A stretch of DNA of 64,000 bases from Dehalococcoidia bacterium (GTDB lineage: Bacteria > Chloroflexota > Dehalococcoidia > DSTF01 > WHTK01). Both the position numbers and the translations under genes were made by a program. The notes beneath the pieces were generated by a model. That model made no database searches and was not told the origin of the DNA. It worked only from the letters and a program-made list of their open reading frames with translations. The stretch spans positions 1-64,000 of the forward strand of contig WHTK01000015.1 in assembly GCA_009377745.1 (NCBI GenBank). The letters run 5' to 3'. How positions within the stretch are numbered: position 1 is the stretch's first letter; every line of letters starts with the position of its first letter. This document shows positions 8,128-16,289 of this stretch, one piece after another.

Positions 8128-10353
8128 ATGGTCTCATTCCAGGTCATTGGCCAGCCGACGCCGCGCGCTGACGCACTTGAGAAAGTGACTGGGCGAGCAC
8201 TCTACGCCGCAGATCAGGCTATTCCGGAAGTTCTCTGGGGCAAGGTTCTGTTGAGCCCTTACAGTCATGCTCGCATCGTCCGGATTGATGCGACGGCAGC
8301 CAGACGGCTCCCCGGCGTTCACGCTCTCATCACAGGGGCAGACGTTCAGGGTCACCTTTACGGTCGTAGGATCAGAGACATGCCCATCCTGGCTCAGGAC
8401 CGCGTGCGTTACTCAGGCGAGCGCGTCGCAGCCGTTGCTGCCGAAAGTAAGGACATCGCTCAGGCGGCGCTGGACCTGATCGAAGTCGAATACGAAGATC
8501 TACCGGCGGTATTCGAGATCGAGGACGCGATGGAATCGGGCGCGCCGATCTTGCATCCAGACTTCAATGAATACCCGGGAGTGCGACCTGCAGAAGGTGG
8601 ATCCAACGCGTATTCCGCGACCGCCAACGACCGGGGTGACCTGGATCGAGGCTTCGCCGAAGCCGACCTGATCGTCGAGACCACCTTTCGGACACCACGA
8701 GTCCACCAAGTGTACCTAGAGCCACATACCGCGGTGGTGGCGATTCAGAGTGAGCGTGTCCATGTCTGGGCGACGAGCAAGGCACCTCTCGGAATTCGCG
8801 ACACCTTCGCGGCCGCGGTCGGCTTGCCCAAGGAACAGGTTGTACTTCACCACAGCCACATCGGCGGCGATTTCGGCGGCAAGGGAACGCCGCTCGACCT
8901 GCCTGCGTGCTATTTCCTCGCTCAAGCCAGCGGTCGTCCCGTGCGCATCGTTGCTGACTACGTTGAAGAGTTCTTGGCAGGTAATCCGCGCCATTCGACC
9001 GTGGTCAAGCTGAGGACCGGCGTGAAGCAGGACGGCACGCTGACTGCACACCATGTCCAGTTCTACGTCAACTGCGGTGCCTACGCCGCCTATAAGCCGG
9101 GTGGCGTCATCGGCGGCGCTCCTCATGCTGCCGGCCCGTACCGTGTAGCCAACTCGCGCGTCGAATCCACTCAGGTCTACACAAACGTCGTACCAGGCGG
9201 CCACATGCGCGGTCCGGGCGTCCCCCAGGCCACCTTTGCTCTCGAGTCGCAGATCGATGAGATAGCACGGCGTCTGGGCCGTGACCCGGTCGATTTCCGG
9301 CTTCAGAACTTAATCGTCGACGGTGATGAGAGCGCCGCCGGCGAGAAGCTTAAAAGCGTCCGCGTCAAGGAGACGTTGATCGCCGCAGTCGAGGCTGCCG
9401 GCTACAGGGATCCAAAGCCGTCACACGTCGGACGCGGCGTCGCGGTCGGTGAGCATGCCGCAGGGGGTGGACAGGCAAACGCGGCGGTGACCATCAATCC
9501 TGACGGTTCGGTCGTGCTCGGCACGGCCGTGTTTGATCAGGGCAGCGGCACTTACACTATCCTGCGCCAGGTGATAGCCGAGGAACTACAGGTGTCGCCT
9601 GAGCGCGTGCGTCTGAATATCTGGACCACTGACGCTGTCGACGCCGACTCCGGCATAGGCTCCAGCCGTGGCACTCGGATCAATACCCAAGCGGCTCACG
9701 AGGCCTCCCTCGACGCCAAGGCGGCCCTCCTCGATCTAGCCTCGGAGCAGCTGGGCTGGCCCAGGGGTTCGCTCGCGCTACGAGGAGAGGAGGTCATTCG
9801 CACGGACGAAGACGCCACCCTTAGCTGGACAGAAATCCTGAGGAAGTCGGGCAAGACTGTCACCGGCCGGAGCTTCGTGGATGACCGGGCAAGTACACAC
9901 CAGACTGGTTTCGTAGGACAGGTTGCGGAGGTCAGAATTGACCCCGAAACTGGGCAGATCGAGCTGCTCCGCGTCACATCTGCCCACGACGTCGGTCGCG
10001 TCCTCAACCCGATGGGCCACCAGGGTCAGGTCAATGGAGGCTTCGTGCAGGGTTTAGGATTCGCGCTTATGGAGGAGCTGCGCATCGAAGAGGGCCGCGT
10101 TACCAACGTTTCCTTCGCCGATTACAAGATACCGACGATCCGCGACATCCCGGATCTGCGGACGGTGCTCGTGGAATCAGAAGAGGGCAGCGGTCCCTAC
10201 CAGGTCAAGGGGATCGGTGAAAATTCAATTGTCGGCGTGGCACCGGCCATCGCTAACGCCATTGCCGATGCGGTCGGGTGCCGCATCACCGAGCTACCGA
10301 TCACATCCGAGAAGGTCTACGAGGCGCTGAAAGCGTTCCAGGCCAAGGTATGA
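8128..10353 (+). CDS. xanthine dehydrogenase family molybdopterin-binding (large) subunit A
   Basis: The catalytic Mo-cofactor subunit of an XDH/aldehyde oxidoreductase-type hydroxylase, 741 aa. The N-terminal Ald_Xan_dh_C-like domain (residues about 1-125, ALEKVTGRALYAAD) is followed by the MoCo-binding region. Visible signatures are IGGDFGGKGTP, the GGHMRGPGVPQATFALESQ segment and, near the C-terminus, KGIGENSIVGVAPAIANA, which holds the expected catalytic Glu. The CO-dehydrogenase active-site loop (AYRCSFR) is absent, so this is a hydroxylase or aldehyde oxidase rather than a CO dehydrogenase. No [2Fe-2S] or FAD subunit gene is adjacent; the nearest pair is at 19485-20830. It is a paralogue of 10813-13059. 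It may oxidise the aldehyde made by the upstream alcohol dehydrogenase. Confidence 0.9.
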   Translation: MVSFQVIGQPTPRADALEKVTGRALYAADQAIPEVLWGKVLLSPYSHARIVRIDATAARRLPGVHALITGADVQGHLYGRRIRDMPILAQDRVRYSGERVAAVAAESKDIAQAALDLIEVEYEDLPAVFEIEDAMESGAPILHPDFNEYPGVRPAEGGSNAYSATANDRGDLDRGFAEADLIVETTFRTPRVHQVYLEPHTAVVAIQSERVHVWATSKAPLGIRDTFAAAVGLPKEQVVLHHSHIGGDFGGKGTPLDLPACYFLAQASGRPVRIVADYVEEFLAGNPRHSTVVKLRTGVKQDGTLTAHHVQFYVNCGAYAAYKPGGVIGGAPHAAGPYRVANSRVESTQVYTNVVPGGHMRGPGVPQATFALESQIDEIARRLGRDPVDFRLQNLIVDGDESAAGEKLKSVRVKETLIAAVEAAGYRDPKPSHVGRGVAVGEHAAGGGQANAAVTINPDGSVVLGTAVFDQGSGTYTILRQVIAEELQVSPERVRLNIWTTDAVDADSGIGSSRGTRINTQAAHEASLDAKAALLDLASEQLGWPRGSLALRGEEVIRTDEDATLSWTEILRKSGKTVTGRSFVDDRASTHQTGFVGQVAEVRIDPETGQIELLRVTSAHDVGRVLNPMGHQGQVNGGFVQGLGFALMEELRIEEGRVTNVSFADYKIPTIRDIPDLRTVLVESEEGSGPYQVKGIGENSIVGVAPAIANAIADAVGCRITELPITSEKVYEALKAFQAKV

Positions 10354-10462
10354 CAGCCAGCGCGTTGGGCTGCACACCAGCGGCTGAGTCAAGCTAGTGA
10401 GGCGTTAGGTCGCGCGTGAAAGACCTGCTCCGCCGCCGGATTCACTAGGAAAGGAGACTGAC

Positions 10463-10693
10463 ATGACGAGCTACGAGTATCGCTTGGTGAGGAGAGATCC
10501 GGGCCAGAAGATTGAGGCTGTGCTGAGCGACCTTGCGATGGCAGGCTGGGAGTTGGTCGTTGCCTACGACGGAGACGCTGGCGTGCTCTCACGCGCGGAG
10601 TTGGGCCTCGACGCTGTGTTTCGGCGGCGAAGGCTAGAAGATCTGCATTATGAAATGGAATCTAGACCTGATGGCCATCTGCCTCATGATTAA
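10463..10693 (+). CDS. small DUF4177-like (WELV) protein
   Basis: A 76-residue protein beginning MTSYEYRLVRRDPGQK, with the typical pattern YEY---- / L--L---GWELV / ---FRRR seen in DUF4177-like small proteins of unknown role. The ribosome binding site AGGAAAGGAGA ends about 5 nt before ATG 10463. It closes cluster A directly behind the XDH large subunit. A related but frameshifted gene (19136-19488) precedes the XDH small subunit, so this family may be tied to these molybdoenzymes. No catalytic residues are apparent. The tail after residue 55 is charged and probably disordered. Confidence 0.7.
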   Translation: MTSYEYRLVRRDPGQKIEAVLSDLAMAGWELVVAYDGDAGVLSRAELGLDAVFRRRRLEDLHYEMESRPDGHLPHD

Positions 10694-10812
10694 CGTCCAT
10701 GCTTGTGAGGCGGCGACAAAGGCGAGCGCTATCAAGAGCTGAGTGTGGCCGATGACGTGCCTCCTGATCGCCCCGGTGCACGACTCAACAGGTATCGAGC
10801 GCCAGTAGAATG

Positions 10813-13059
10813 CTAATCGGGAGCGTCCATTGACGCCTTTTGCACTCGAGATTCCTGGAGGGCACGAAATACCTTCTCTGACGTTATCGGCAGATCGTGA
10901 AAACGTACGCCAATCGCATCGGTGATAGCGTTGGCAATTGCTGCGGCGACTGGTATCGTGGGGCCTTCACCAATCCCTCGTGTCTGGTACGACCCGACGC
11001 CATTTTCCGACTCCAGTAGTACGGTCTTAAGAGGAGGAGCATCACGAATTGTAGGAATCTTGTAGTCACCAAAGGATAGGTTCATGACACGACCGCCTTC
11101 GACTTGAAGTTCCTCCATCAACGCATAGCCGATGCCCTGCATCACCGCTCCGTTTATCTGTCCCTGATGACCCACGGGGTTGATGATTCGTCCAACATCA
11201 TGAGCGGTGGTAAATCGGAGCAGCTTGACCTCACCCGTTTCAAGGTCGATGGACACCTCTGCTACCTGCGCCGCGAAGGAAGTCACATGCGCCCTCCCGC
11301 TCTCCTCAATGTGTGCCTTCCCTTCCACGGTCTCTCCAGCCCTTTCCAACAGATCAGGCCACCGGATTTTTTCTCCCGTATCGATCCGCCGGAGCTCCAG
11401 CCCGCTAATTGCCAAGTGATCCTCCGGCCAGCTTAGGAGAGCTGCAGCGATGTGGAAGAGCTGAAGCTTCGCCGCTTGCGCTGCCTGGAACGCCGCCGTG
11501 GAGTTGACGCGCGTGCCACGACTGCCCGCAATTCCCGAGTCGAAGGACACCGAATCCGTGTTCCAGACTTCGAGTTGCACGCTCTTGATTGGGACCCCAA
11601 ACTCCTCAGCCACGACCTGACACAGAGTCGTATACGTGCCTGTCCCCTGATCGAATACCGGCGTCTTCAGGAGGATGGATCCATCTGGGCGCAACAGAAT
11701 GGAAGCGTTCCCCTGACCGCCGCCAGGACCTCTATCGCCGATAGCAATACCACGCCCAACAAAGGGTGCCTTCTGCGAATGGTAGTCGGCTGCTTCAGCC
11801 GCCAAACTCATTGCCTCGATTGCCCGGACGTGATCCAAGCGCTCCCCGTTGGCCGCTTCCTCACCGTCACGAATCAGGTTCTTTAGGCGGAATTCGAGCG
11901 GGTCGATCCGGAGTTGACGCGCAACGTCGTCAAGCTGAGATTCAAGCGCGAAGACAGCCTGTGGCTCACCGGGAGCGCGCATGTATCCCCCGTGGACCGT
12001 GTTCGTGTAAACCTGAACCGACTCTGTCCGCGTATTCGGGATACGGTAAGGTCCCATAGCCTGGGCGGCGGCGGAAATGGTGCCCCGCGGTTTGTGGCCG
12101 GCGTATGCGCCGCAGTTTACGATGTACTCTACCTGGTGAGCGGTAAGAATTCCCTCTTTCGTGGCTCCAGTTTTCAGGCGGATGAGGACTTCATGACGTG
12201 GGTCACCTGCCATGAACTCCTCTATGTAGTCGAGCACCATACGTACTGGTCGTCCTGATTCCTTGGCAAGGAAGTAGCAAACAGGGAGATCGCACGGTGT
12301 GCCTTTGCCACCGAAGTCGCCGCCGATCAAGACCGGGTTGAGGACAATGCTTTGCTCCGATATACCAGCTGCGGCTGCCAAGGCCTCTCGGGCGTTGTAG
12401 GGAGTTTTGCTTCCCGTCCAAACCTGGACGCGCCCATTCGCGATGGCTACCAGGACTGACTGCGGTTCGAGGTAGGCTTGATGGACTCGCTGCGTCCGAA
12501 AGCTGTTCTCAACGATGACGTGAGCTGCTCGGAAACCTGCATCCAGATCGCCACGCTCGGAGAGCGTCCGGGCGAAACCGTTTGATTGCTCGATAACGTC
12601 TCGGACTCCAGGGTAGGAGGAGTATTCCGGATGCAGAATGGGAGCTCCAGGCTGAAGCGCTTCTAACGGGTCAAACACCGCTGGAAGCTCGTCGTACTCA
12701 ATTTCAATCAGGTCGAGAGCACGTAGAGCAGTATCCTCGTCTTCTGCGGCAACCGCTGCAACCCGTTCGCCGAAGAATCGAACGCGGCTGCGCGCGAGAA
12801 CAGGTATGTCCTTAATAAACCGACCATATAGACCTAGCCCGACATCAGCGCCGGTGATCACTGCATGAACTCCGGGCACAGTTCTGGCTTTAGTGGCATC
12901 AAGGTGGACGATCCCGGCGTGTGTATGAGGGCTATGTAGGCATTTCCCCCAGAGGACGCCCTCAAGCGAGATGTCCGCAGAGTATTTAGCTTGTCCAGTT
13001 ACCTTCTCTGTGCCTTCGACTCTTACGGCGGGCTTACCGATGACTCTAAAGCTCGTCAT
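10813..13059 (-). CDS. xanthine dehydrogenase family molybdopterin-binding (large) subunit B
   Basis: The second large catalytic subunit, 748 aa, clearly paralogous to 8128-10353 along its whole length (compare KVTGQAKYSADISLEGVLWGK with the matching stretch there). MoCo-domain signatures are LIGGDFGGKGTP and GGYMRAPGEPQAVFALESQ. The catalytic Glu region reads TRGIGEGPTIPVAAAIANA. ATG 13059 is chosen because AGGAG lies 8 nt upstream; a GTG three codons earlier overlaps that site. It is the last gene of minus-strand cluster B, behind the GMC oxidoreductase, with no electron-transfer subunits beside it. A reaction on an aldehyde or N-heterocycle is likely, but the substrate is unknown. Confidence 0.9.
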   Translation of the reverse strand: MTSFRVIGKPAVRVEGTEKVTGQAKYSADISLEGVLWGKCLHSPHTHAGIVHLDATKARTVPGVHAVITGADVGLGLYGRFIKDIPVLARSRVRFFGERVAAVAAEDEDTALRALDLIEIEYDELPAVFDPLEALQPGAPILHPEYSSYPGVRDVIEQSNGFARTLSERGDLDAGFRAAHVIVENSFRTQRVHQAYLEPQSVLVAIANGRVQVWTGSKTPYNAREALAAAAGISEQSIVLNPVLIGGDFGGKGTPCDLPVCYFLAKESGRPVRMVLDYIEEFMAGDPRHEVLIRLKTGATKEGILTAHQVEYIVNCGAYAGHKPRGTISAAAQAMGPYRIPNTRTESVQVYTNTVHGGYMRAPGEPQAVFALESQLDDVARQLRIDPLEFRLKNLIRDGEEAANGERLDHVRAIEAMSLAAEAADYHSQKAPFVGRGIAIGDRGPGGGQGNASILLRPDGSILLKTPVFDQGTGTYTTLCQVVAEEFGVPIKSVQLEVWNTDSVSFDSGIAGSRGTRVNSTAAFQAAQAAKLQLFHIAAALLSWPEDHLAISGLELRRIDTGEKIRWPDLLERAGETVEGKAHIEESGRAHVTSFAAQVAEVSIDLETGEVKLLRFTTAHDVGRIINPVGHQGQINGAVMQGIGYALMEELQVEGGRVMNLSFGDYKIPTIRDAPPLKTVLLESENGVGSYQTRGIGEGPTIPVAAAIANAITDAIGVRFHDLPITSEKVFRALQESRVQKASMDAPD

Positions 13060-13138
13060 TGTTCTCACTCCTGGAAAGACTCACGCTGGAAAACGACGCC
13101 TAAGGCGGGAGTGATCGGCGACGGTCTTTAGAGATGAG

Positions 13139-14656
13139 TCAGGTTGCCTGCTTGACAAAATCAGAGAGGCGCTCGCCAATCATGACCGCTGTAAGATTTG
13201 TATTGGCGTGAGTAATCGTAGGCATGATTGAGGCATCCGCGATCCAGAGGTTGTCCATTCCGTGCACGCGCAGTGTGGCATCGACGACTGCCATCGGATT
13301 GGAGACCGGACCCATCATGCAAGTACCCACGCCGTGGTGGTATGTGTCATGCGTTGACCTTGCGTAAAGTCCCCAGTCATCGTTGGGTCGAGGTAGGATG
13401 AGCGACCCGTAGTAGCCTTTCAGTTGGTCTCGTTGTACGAGATCACTCAGGAACTGCATCGCCCAAGTCATTGCCTCGACGTCGCCGGGGTCTTCTAGCA
13501 TCGCCGAATCGATCTGAGGAAGGTCATCTGGATCGTCACTACTGAGGTAAACGCGCCCTCTCGCACGCTGCTCCAAAAGGTGAGCCGAAAGCGACATAAT
13601 AGGTTTCATGCCTTTTATTTCGGTTGGAGGCCTCATGAAGACGTGGAAATTTCCGCAGGGTAACTCAGGATCGCTTTTCATCATCAAACGAAAGCGAGGC
13701 ACCACCCAATCTGGATGGAATTCTGTCAGGCTCTCGAACGTCATCGAGACCACTGCGTGGTCCTGATAGTTCTCACCAACGCCGTCAAGCCTGTGTAGAA
13801 CTCTAATACCTAGGCGCTCAAGCTCCTTGGCCGGGCCGATTCCTGAAAGCATCAGGATCTGCGGACTGTGATAGACGCCAGCGGTGAGCACGACCTCATC
13901 ACCACCGACGTTATATGTCTGACCATCCTTTTTGTATTGGACTTGCTCAACGCGTGGGCCTTGTATCTTGAGTCCGACGACGCTCGCCTCAGCGACGATC
14001 TCGAGATTCGAGCGTCCTCGAGCAAGCTCCAGGTAAGCGACGGCTGTCGACTGGCGTTGGCCATCCTTGATGTTGTAAGGAGAGGCACAGACGCCATACG
14101 GATTGCCATCATTGATATCAGGGCACAGGGGCAAACCGCTGGCCACGGAAGCATTTATGAAGGCCTCAACTGGCTCCGAAGCCGACATGTCTAATTTAAA
14201 GGAGCGTGTGATGTAGAGCGGCCCATCTGAGCCGTGAATTGGGCTGTCGCTGAAGTCTGCATCCGTTTCAAGTCGCATTAAGATCGGAAGCACGTCTTCG
14301 TAGGTCCATCCGGGATTGCCGAGGTTGGACCACTTGTCGAGATCGTATTTCGTAGGGCGAGGCGCAGCCATCGCATTGATGGAGGATCCGCCGCCCATAA
14401 TCCTCCCTGACAAGGCGTAGAAGCTACTCCCATCCAATTTGCGTTGCGTTTCATACATGAGCACGTATGGTGACTCGAGTAGGAGCCTCGTTTGCCGCTC
14501 GCCGTTCAGTACCATGTCTGGAATGGGCTGTGGGTCAGGCCCAGCTTCCAGCAAGAGCACCTTCCGTCCCGGATCCTCCGTGAGGCGAGACGCCGCCGCG
14601 CAACCAGCTGTTCCGCCGCCGATGATTATTACGTCGTAGAGATGGCCTTCAACCAT
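13139..14656 (-). CDS. GMC-family FAD-dependent oxidoreductase (choline dehydrogenase-like)
   Basis: An FAD enzyme of the glucose-methanol-choline family, expected to oxidise an alcohol to an aldehyde. The 505-residue product starts at ATG 14656, preceded by GGGGAG with a 7-nt spacer. Upstream in-frame ATGs at 14671 and 14710 lack such a site. The dinucleotide-binding motif IIIGGGTAGCAAASRL lies near residue 10, the GMC signature GRIMGGGSSIN follows, and the C-terminal active-site segment contains YHHGVGTCMMGP and TITHANTNLTA with the paired His/Asn. In cluster B it fills the place the Zn alcohol dehydrogenase has in cluster A, feeding the XDH-type enzyme downstream. Confidence 0.92.
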   Translation of the reverse strand: MVEGHLYDVIIIGGGTAGCAAASRLTEDPGRKVLLLEAGPDPQPIPDMVLNGERQTRLLLESPYVLMYETQRKLDGSSFYALSGRIMGGGSSINAMAAPRPTKYDLDKWSNLGNPGWTYEDVLPILMRLETDADFSDSPIHGSDGPLYITRSFKLDMSASEPVEAFINASVASGLPLCPDINDGNPYGVCASPYNIKDGQRQSTAVAYLELARGRSNLEIVAEASVVGLKIQGPRVEQVQYKKDGQTYNVGGDEVVLTAGVYHSPQILMLSGIGPAKELERLGIRVLHRLDGVGENYQDHAVVSMTFESLTEFHPDWVVPRFRLMMKSDPELPCGNFHVFMRPPTEIKGMKPIMSLSAHLLEQRARGRVYLSSDDPDDLPQIDSAMLEDPGDVEAMTWAMQFLSDLVQRDQLKGYYGSLILPRPNDDWGLYARSTHDTYHHGVGTCMMGPVSNPMAVVDATLRVHGMDNLWIADASIMPTITHANTNLTAVMIGERLSDFVKQAT

Positions 14657-14719
14657 GAATTCGCTCCCCATGAAAGTGCGACCCGTCGCAGCGCGATGGG
14701 CCGCACCCAAATCCTGAAC

Positions 14720-15181
14720 TCAGACCAAGGTACTGCTTTTGGTCACTTGGCTGCGCAACCTCTGAGCGATCTCCTCCATCATTGCGACGGCACTTGCCCG
14801 CATAACCATTTCACCTAAAATGGCAAGCCGGCCTTTGACGTTGACGCTGGAGCGGTAACTGAGCTCCGTTTCTACTGCATTACACTGACTAAGAGTCACG
14901 GTTGTCTCGGCCGTCACTCTACTCTTCGTGATCGAGTCTGTCCCTTCAACCTGAGCCACGAGCTCCCTTGGTGAATCGCTCTCCAAGATATGAGCCCTGA
15001 AGGAGAACTTTCCAGAGAGTGGGCCCACGGTTGCCTCTATTATTCCGTCGAAGGTACGATCATCAACCTGGGATACGCCCTGTAAGCCAGGTATGCATGC
15101 GGCAACCTGATCCATATCGAGCAATAATTTCCAAACCTTCGCCGGCTCGGCTTCCAGGATGATCTTCCCATCCAGGTTCAT
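14720..15181 (-). CDS. CoxG-like SRPBCC protein
   Basis: A 153-residue START/SRPBCC-fold protein of the CoxG (carbon monoxide dehydrogenase subunit G) type, starting MNLDGKIILEAEPAKVWKLL. Characteristic positions are the early VW-LL-D----A-CIPG segment and the closing helix. CoxG relatives are thought to help membrane attachment or maturation of XDH-family molybdoenzymes. Its ATG overlaps the stop of the amidohydrolase upstream (15178-15181), implying translational coupling. It is distinct from the CoxG-like gene at 20827-21276, so the region has two of them, matching two large subunits. Confidence 0.85.
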   Translation of the reverse strand: MNLDGKIILEAEPAKVWKLLLDMDQVAACIPGLQGVSQVDDRTFDGIIEATVGPLSGKFSFRAHILESDSPRELVAQVEGTDSITKSRVTAETTVTLSQCNAVETELSYRSSVNVKGRLAILGEMVMRASAVAMMEEIAQRLRSQVTKSSTLV

Positions 15182-16239
15182 AGGCCGTAGAGCCGCCGCG
15201 GATTCTCGTCAAGGATCTTCTTCAATACAGTGTCGCTTATGTCCTTGCGATCCTTCAGAATTGATATGGCGTCTACCTCGCTCCCCGGATCAAAATGTCC
15301 ATAATCCGTCCCAATAACGAGGCTGTTCTCGCCTGCATACTCCAGGACATAAGGCAGGTCGTCATCGGTCTGACAAGTGACGTAGATCGGCAGTTCCTTA
15401 AAGATGCTCTTCGCGGATATCTTCTCAGACCGGCTGGCGACTTCATGAGCGACCCAGGGCATCCACTGTGAGCTGGCTTCGATAAATGCCCAGCGAAGGT
15501 CCGGGAAGCGCTTTGGGAGCTCACTGAGAATGTAGCTGTGACAGGCGACCGCCGTCATGGCTCTGAAGAGACCGAACGCTGAACCTGGATCATAAGGCGA
15601 GCGCATGACGTCGCAGACCGTTGTGTTGCCATTTCCGATGTGGATGGCCATGGCCATATTCTGGCTGCTGGCTTCCTCGTAGATGGGGTAGAAGTAGGGG
15701 TCGGGCAAGGTTCGACTAGCCTCGAGGGGCCGCATGCAGACGGCCACGGCGCCATTGTTCTTCGCAAATCGGATCTCGTCCACTGCGTCGTTCATATTGC
15801 TCAGTGGGAGCACACAAGACCAGCGAAATCTTCCGTCGCCTCGGCTCCAAATATCGGCTAGCCAGCGATTCCAACTGTGGCAAACCTCCATGTCGGTCTC
15901 AGGCAGGTCGGCAACGGCTTCGATGAACAGAGTGTTGTGCAAGATCTGGATGTCTATGCCAAGCTGATCCATATGCTGAAGACGTAGGTCAAGATTGGCC
16001 ATCTCCCTCGCCTCTTCAGGGGTTGCTGTGTTCTTTGCCCGGCCGCGCTGGGCGTTTGGGCTGGCTTGAGGCCCGCGCAGAAGGGCCGCACGTCGTCGAA
16101 TCTTACCGTCTACAACCCAATGTTGATTGTCCGGCGCGTCCGCGGGGGCAAACAATGTGGGTCGAGAGCGCGAGTTCTCGATGGATTCCCAAGTCCGCTC
16201 GGTTTCTATAACATGAGCATCGGCATCGATAACGGGCAT
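15178..16239 (-). CDS. amidohydrolase_2 family hydrolase/decarboxylase
   Basis: A TIM-barrel metalloenzyme of the amidohydrolase_2 family, 353 aa from ATG 16239 (AAGGAG just upstream). An in-frame start at 16278 would add 13 charged residues and has no better site. The N-terminal metal motif is VIDADAHVIE. Further landmarks are MAIHIGNGNTT and the C-terminal VIGTDYGHFDPGSE, where the Asp is the expected metal or catalytic ligand. It resembles the cluster A enzyme (3495-4595) in family and layout but is clearly diverged. It lies 50 bp after the solute-binding protein and is coupled to coxG. Decarboxylation of an (oxidised) organic acid is a reasonable but unproven role. Confidence 0.85.
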   Translation of the reverse strand: MPVIDADAHVIETERTWESIENSRSRPTLFAPADAPDNQHWVVDGKIRRRAALLRGPQASPNAQRGRAKNTATPEEAREMANLDLRLQHMDQLGIDIQILHNTLFIEAVADLPETDMEVCHSWNRWLADIWSRGDGRFRWSCVLPLSNMNDAVDEIRFAKNNGAVAVCMRPLEASRTLPDPYFYPIYEEASSQNMAMAIHIGNGNTTVCDVMRSPYDPGSAFGLFRAMTAVACHSYILSELPKRFPDLRWAFIEASSQWMPWVAHEVASRSEKISAKSIFKELPIYVTCQTDDDLPYVLEYAGENSLVIGTDYGHFDPGSEVDAISILKDRKDISDTVLKKILDENPRRLYGL

Positions 16240-16289
16240 TGTTTTCTCCTTCTTTTGAATTTCTGCGTCCCTGGCCATTGATGGCTTTT

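Noticed and set aside
8128..10353. Aerobic CO dehydrogenase (CoxL)
   Set aside because: CoxG, [2Fe-2S] and FAD neighbours in the region suggest it, but neither large subunit has the AYRCSFR active-site loop required for form I CODH.
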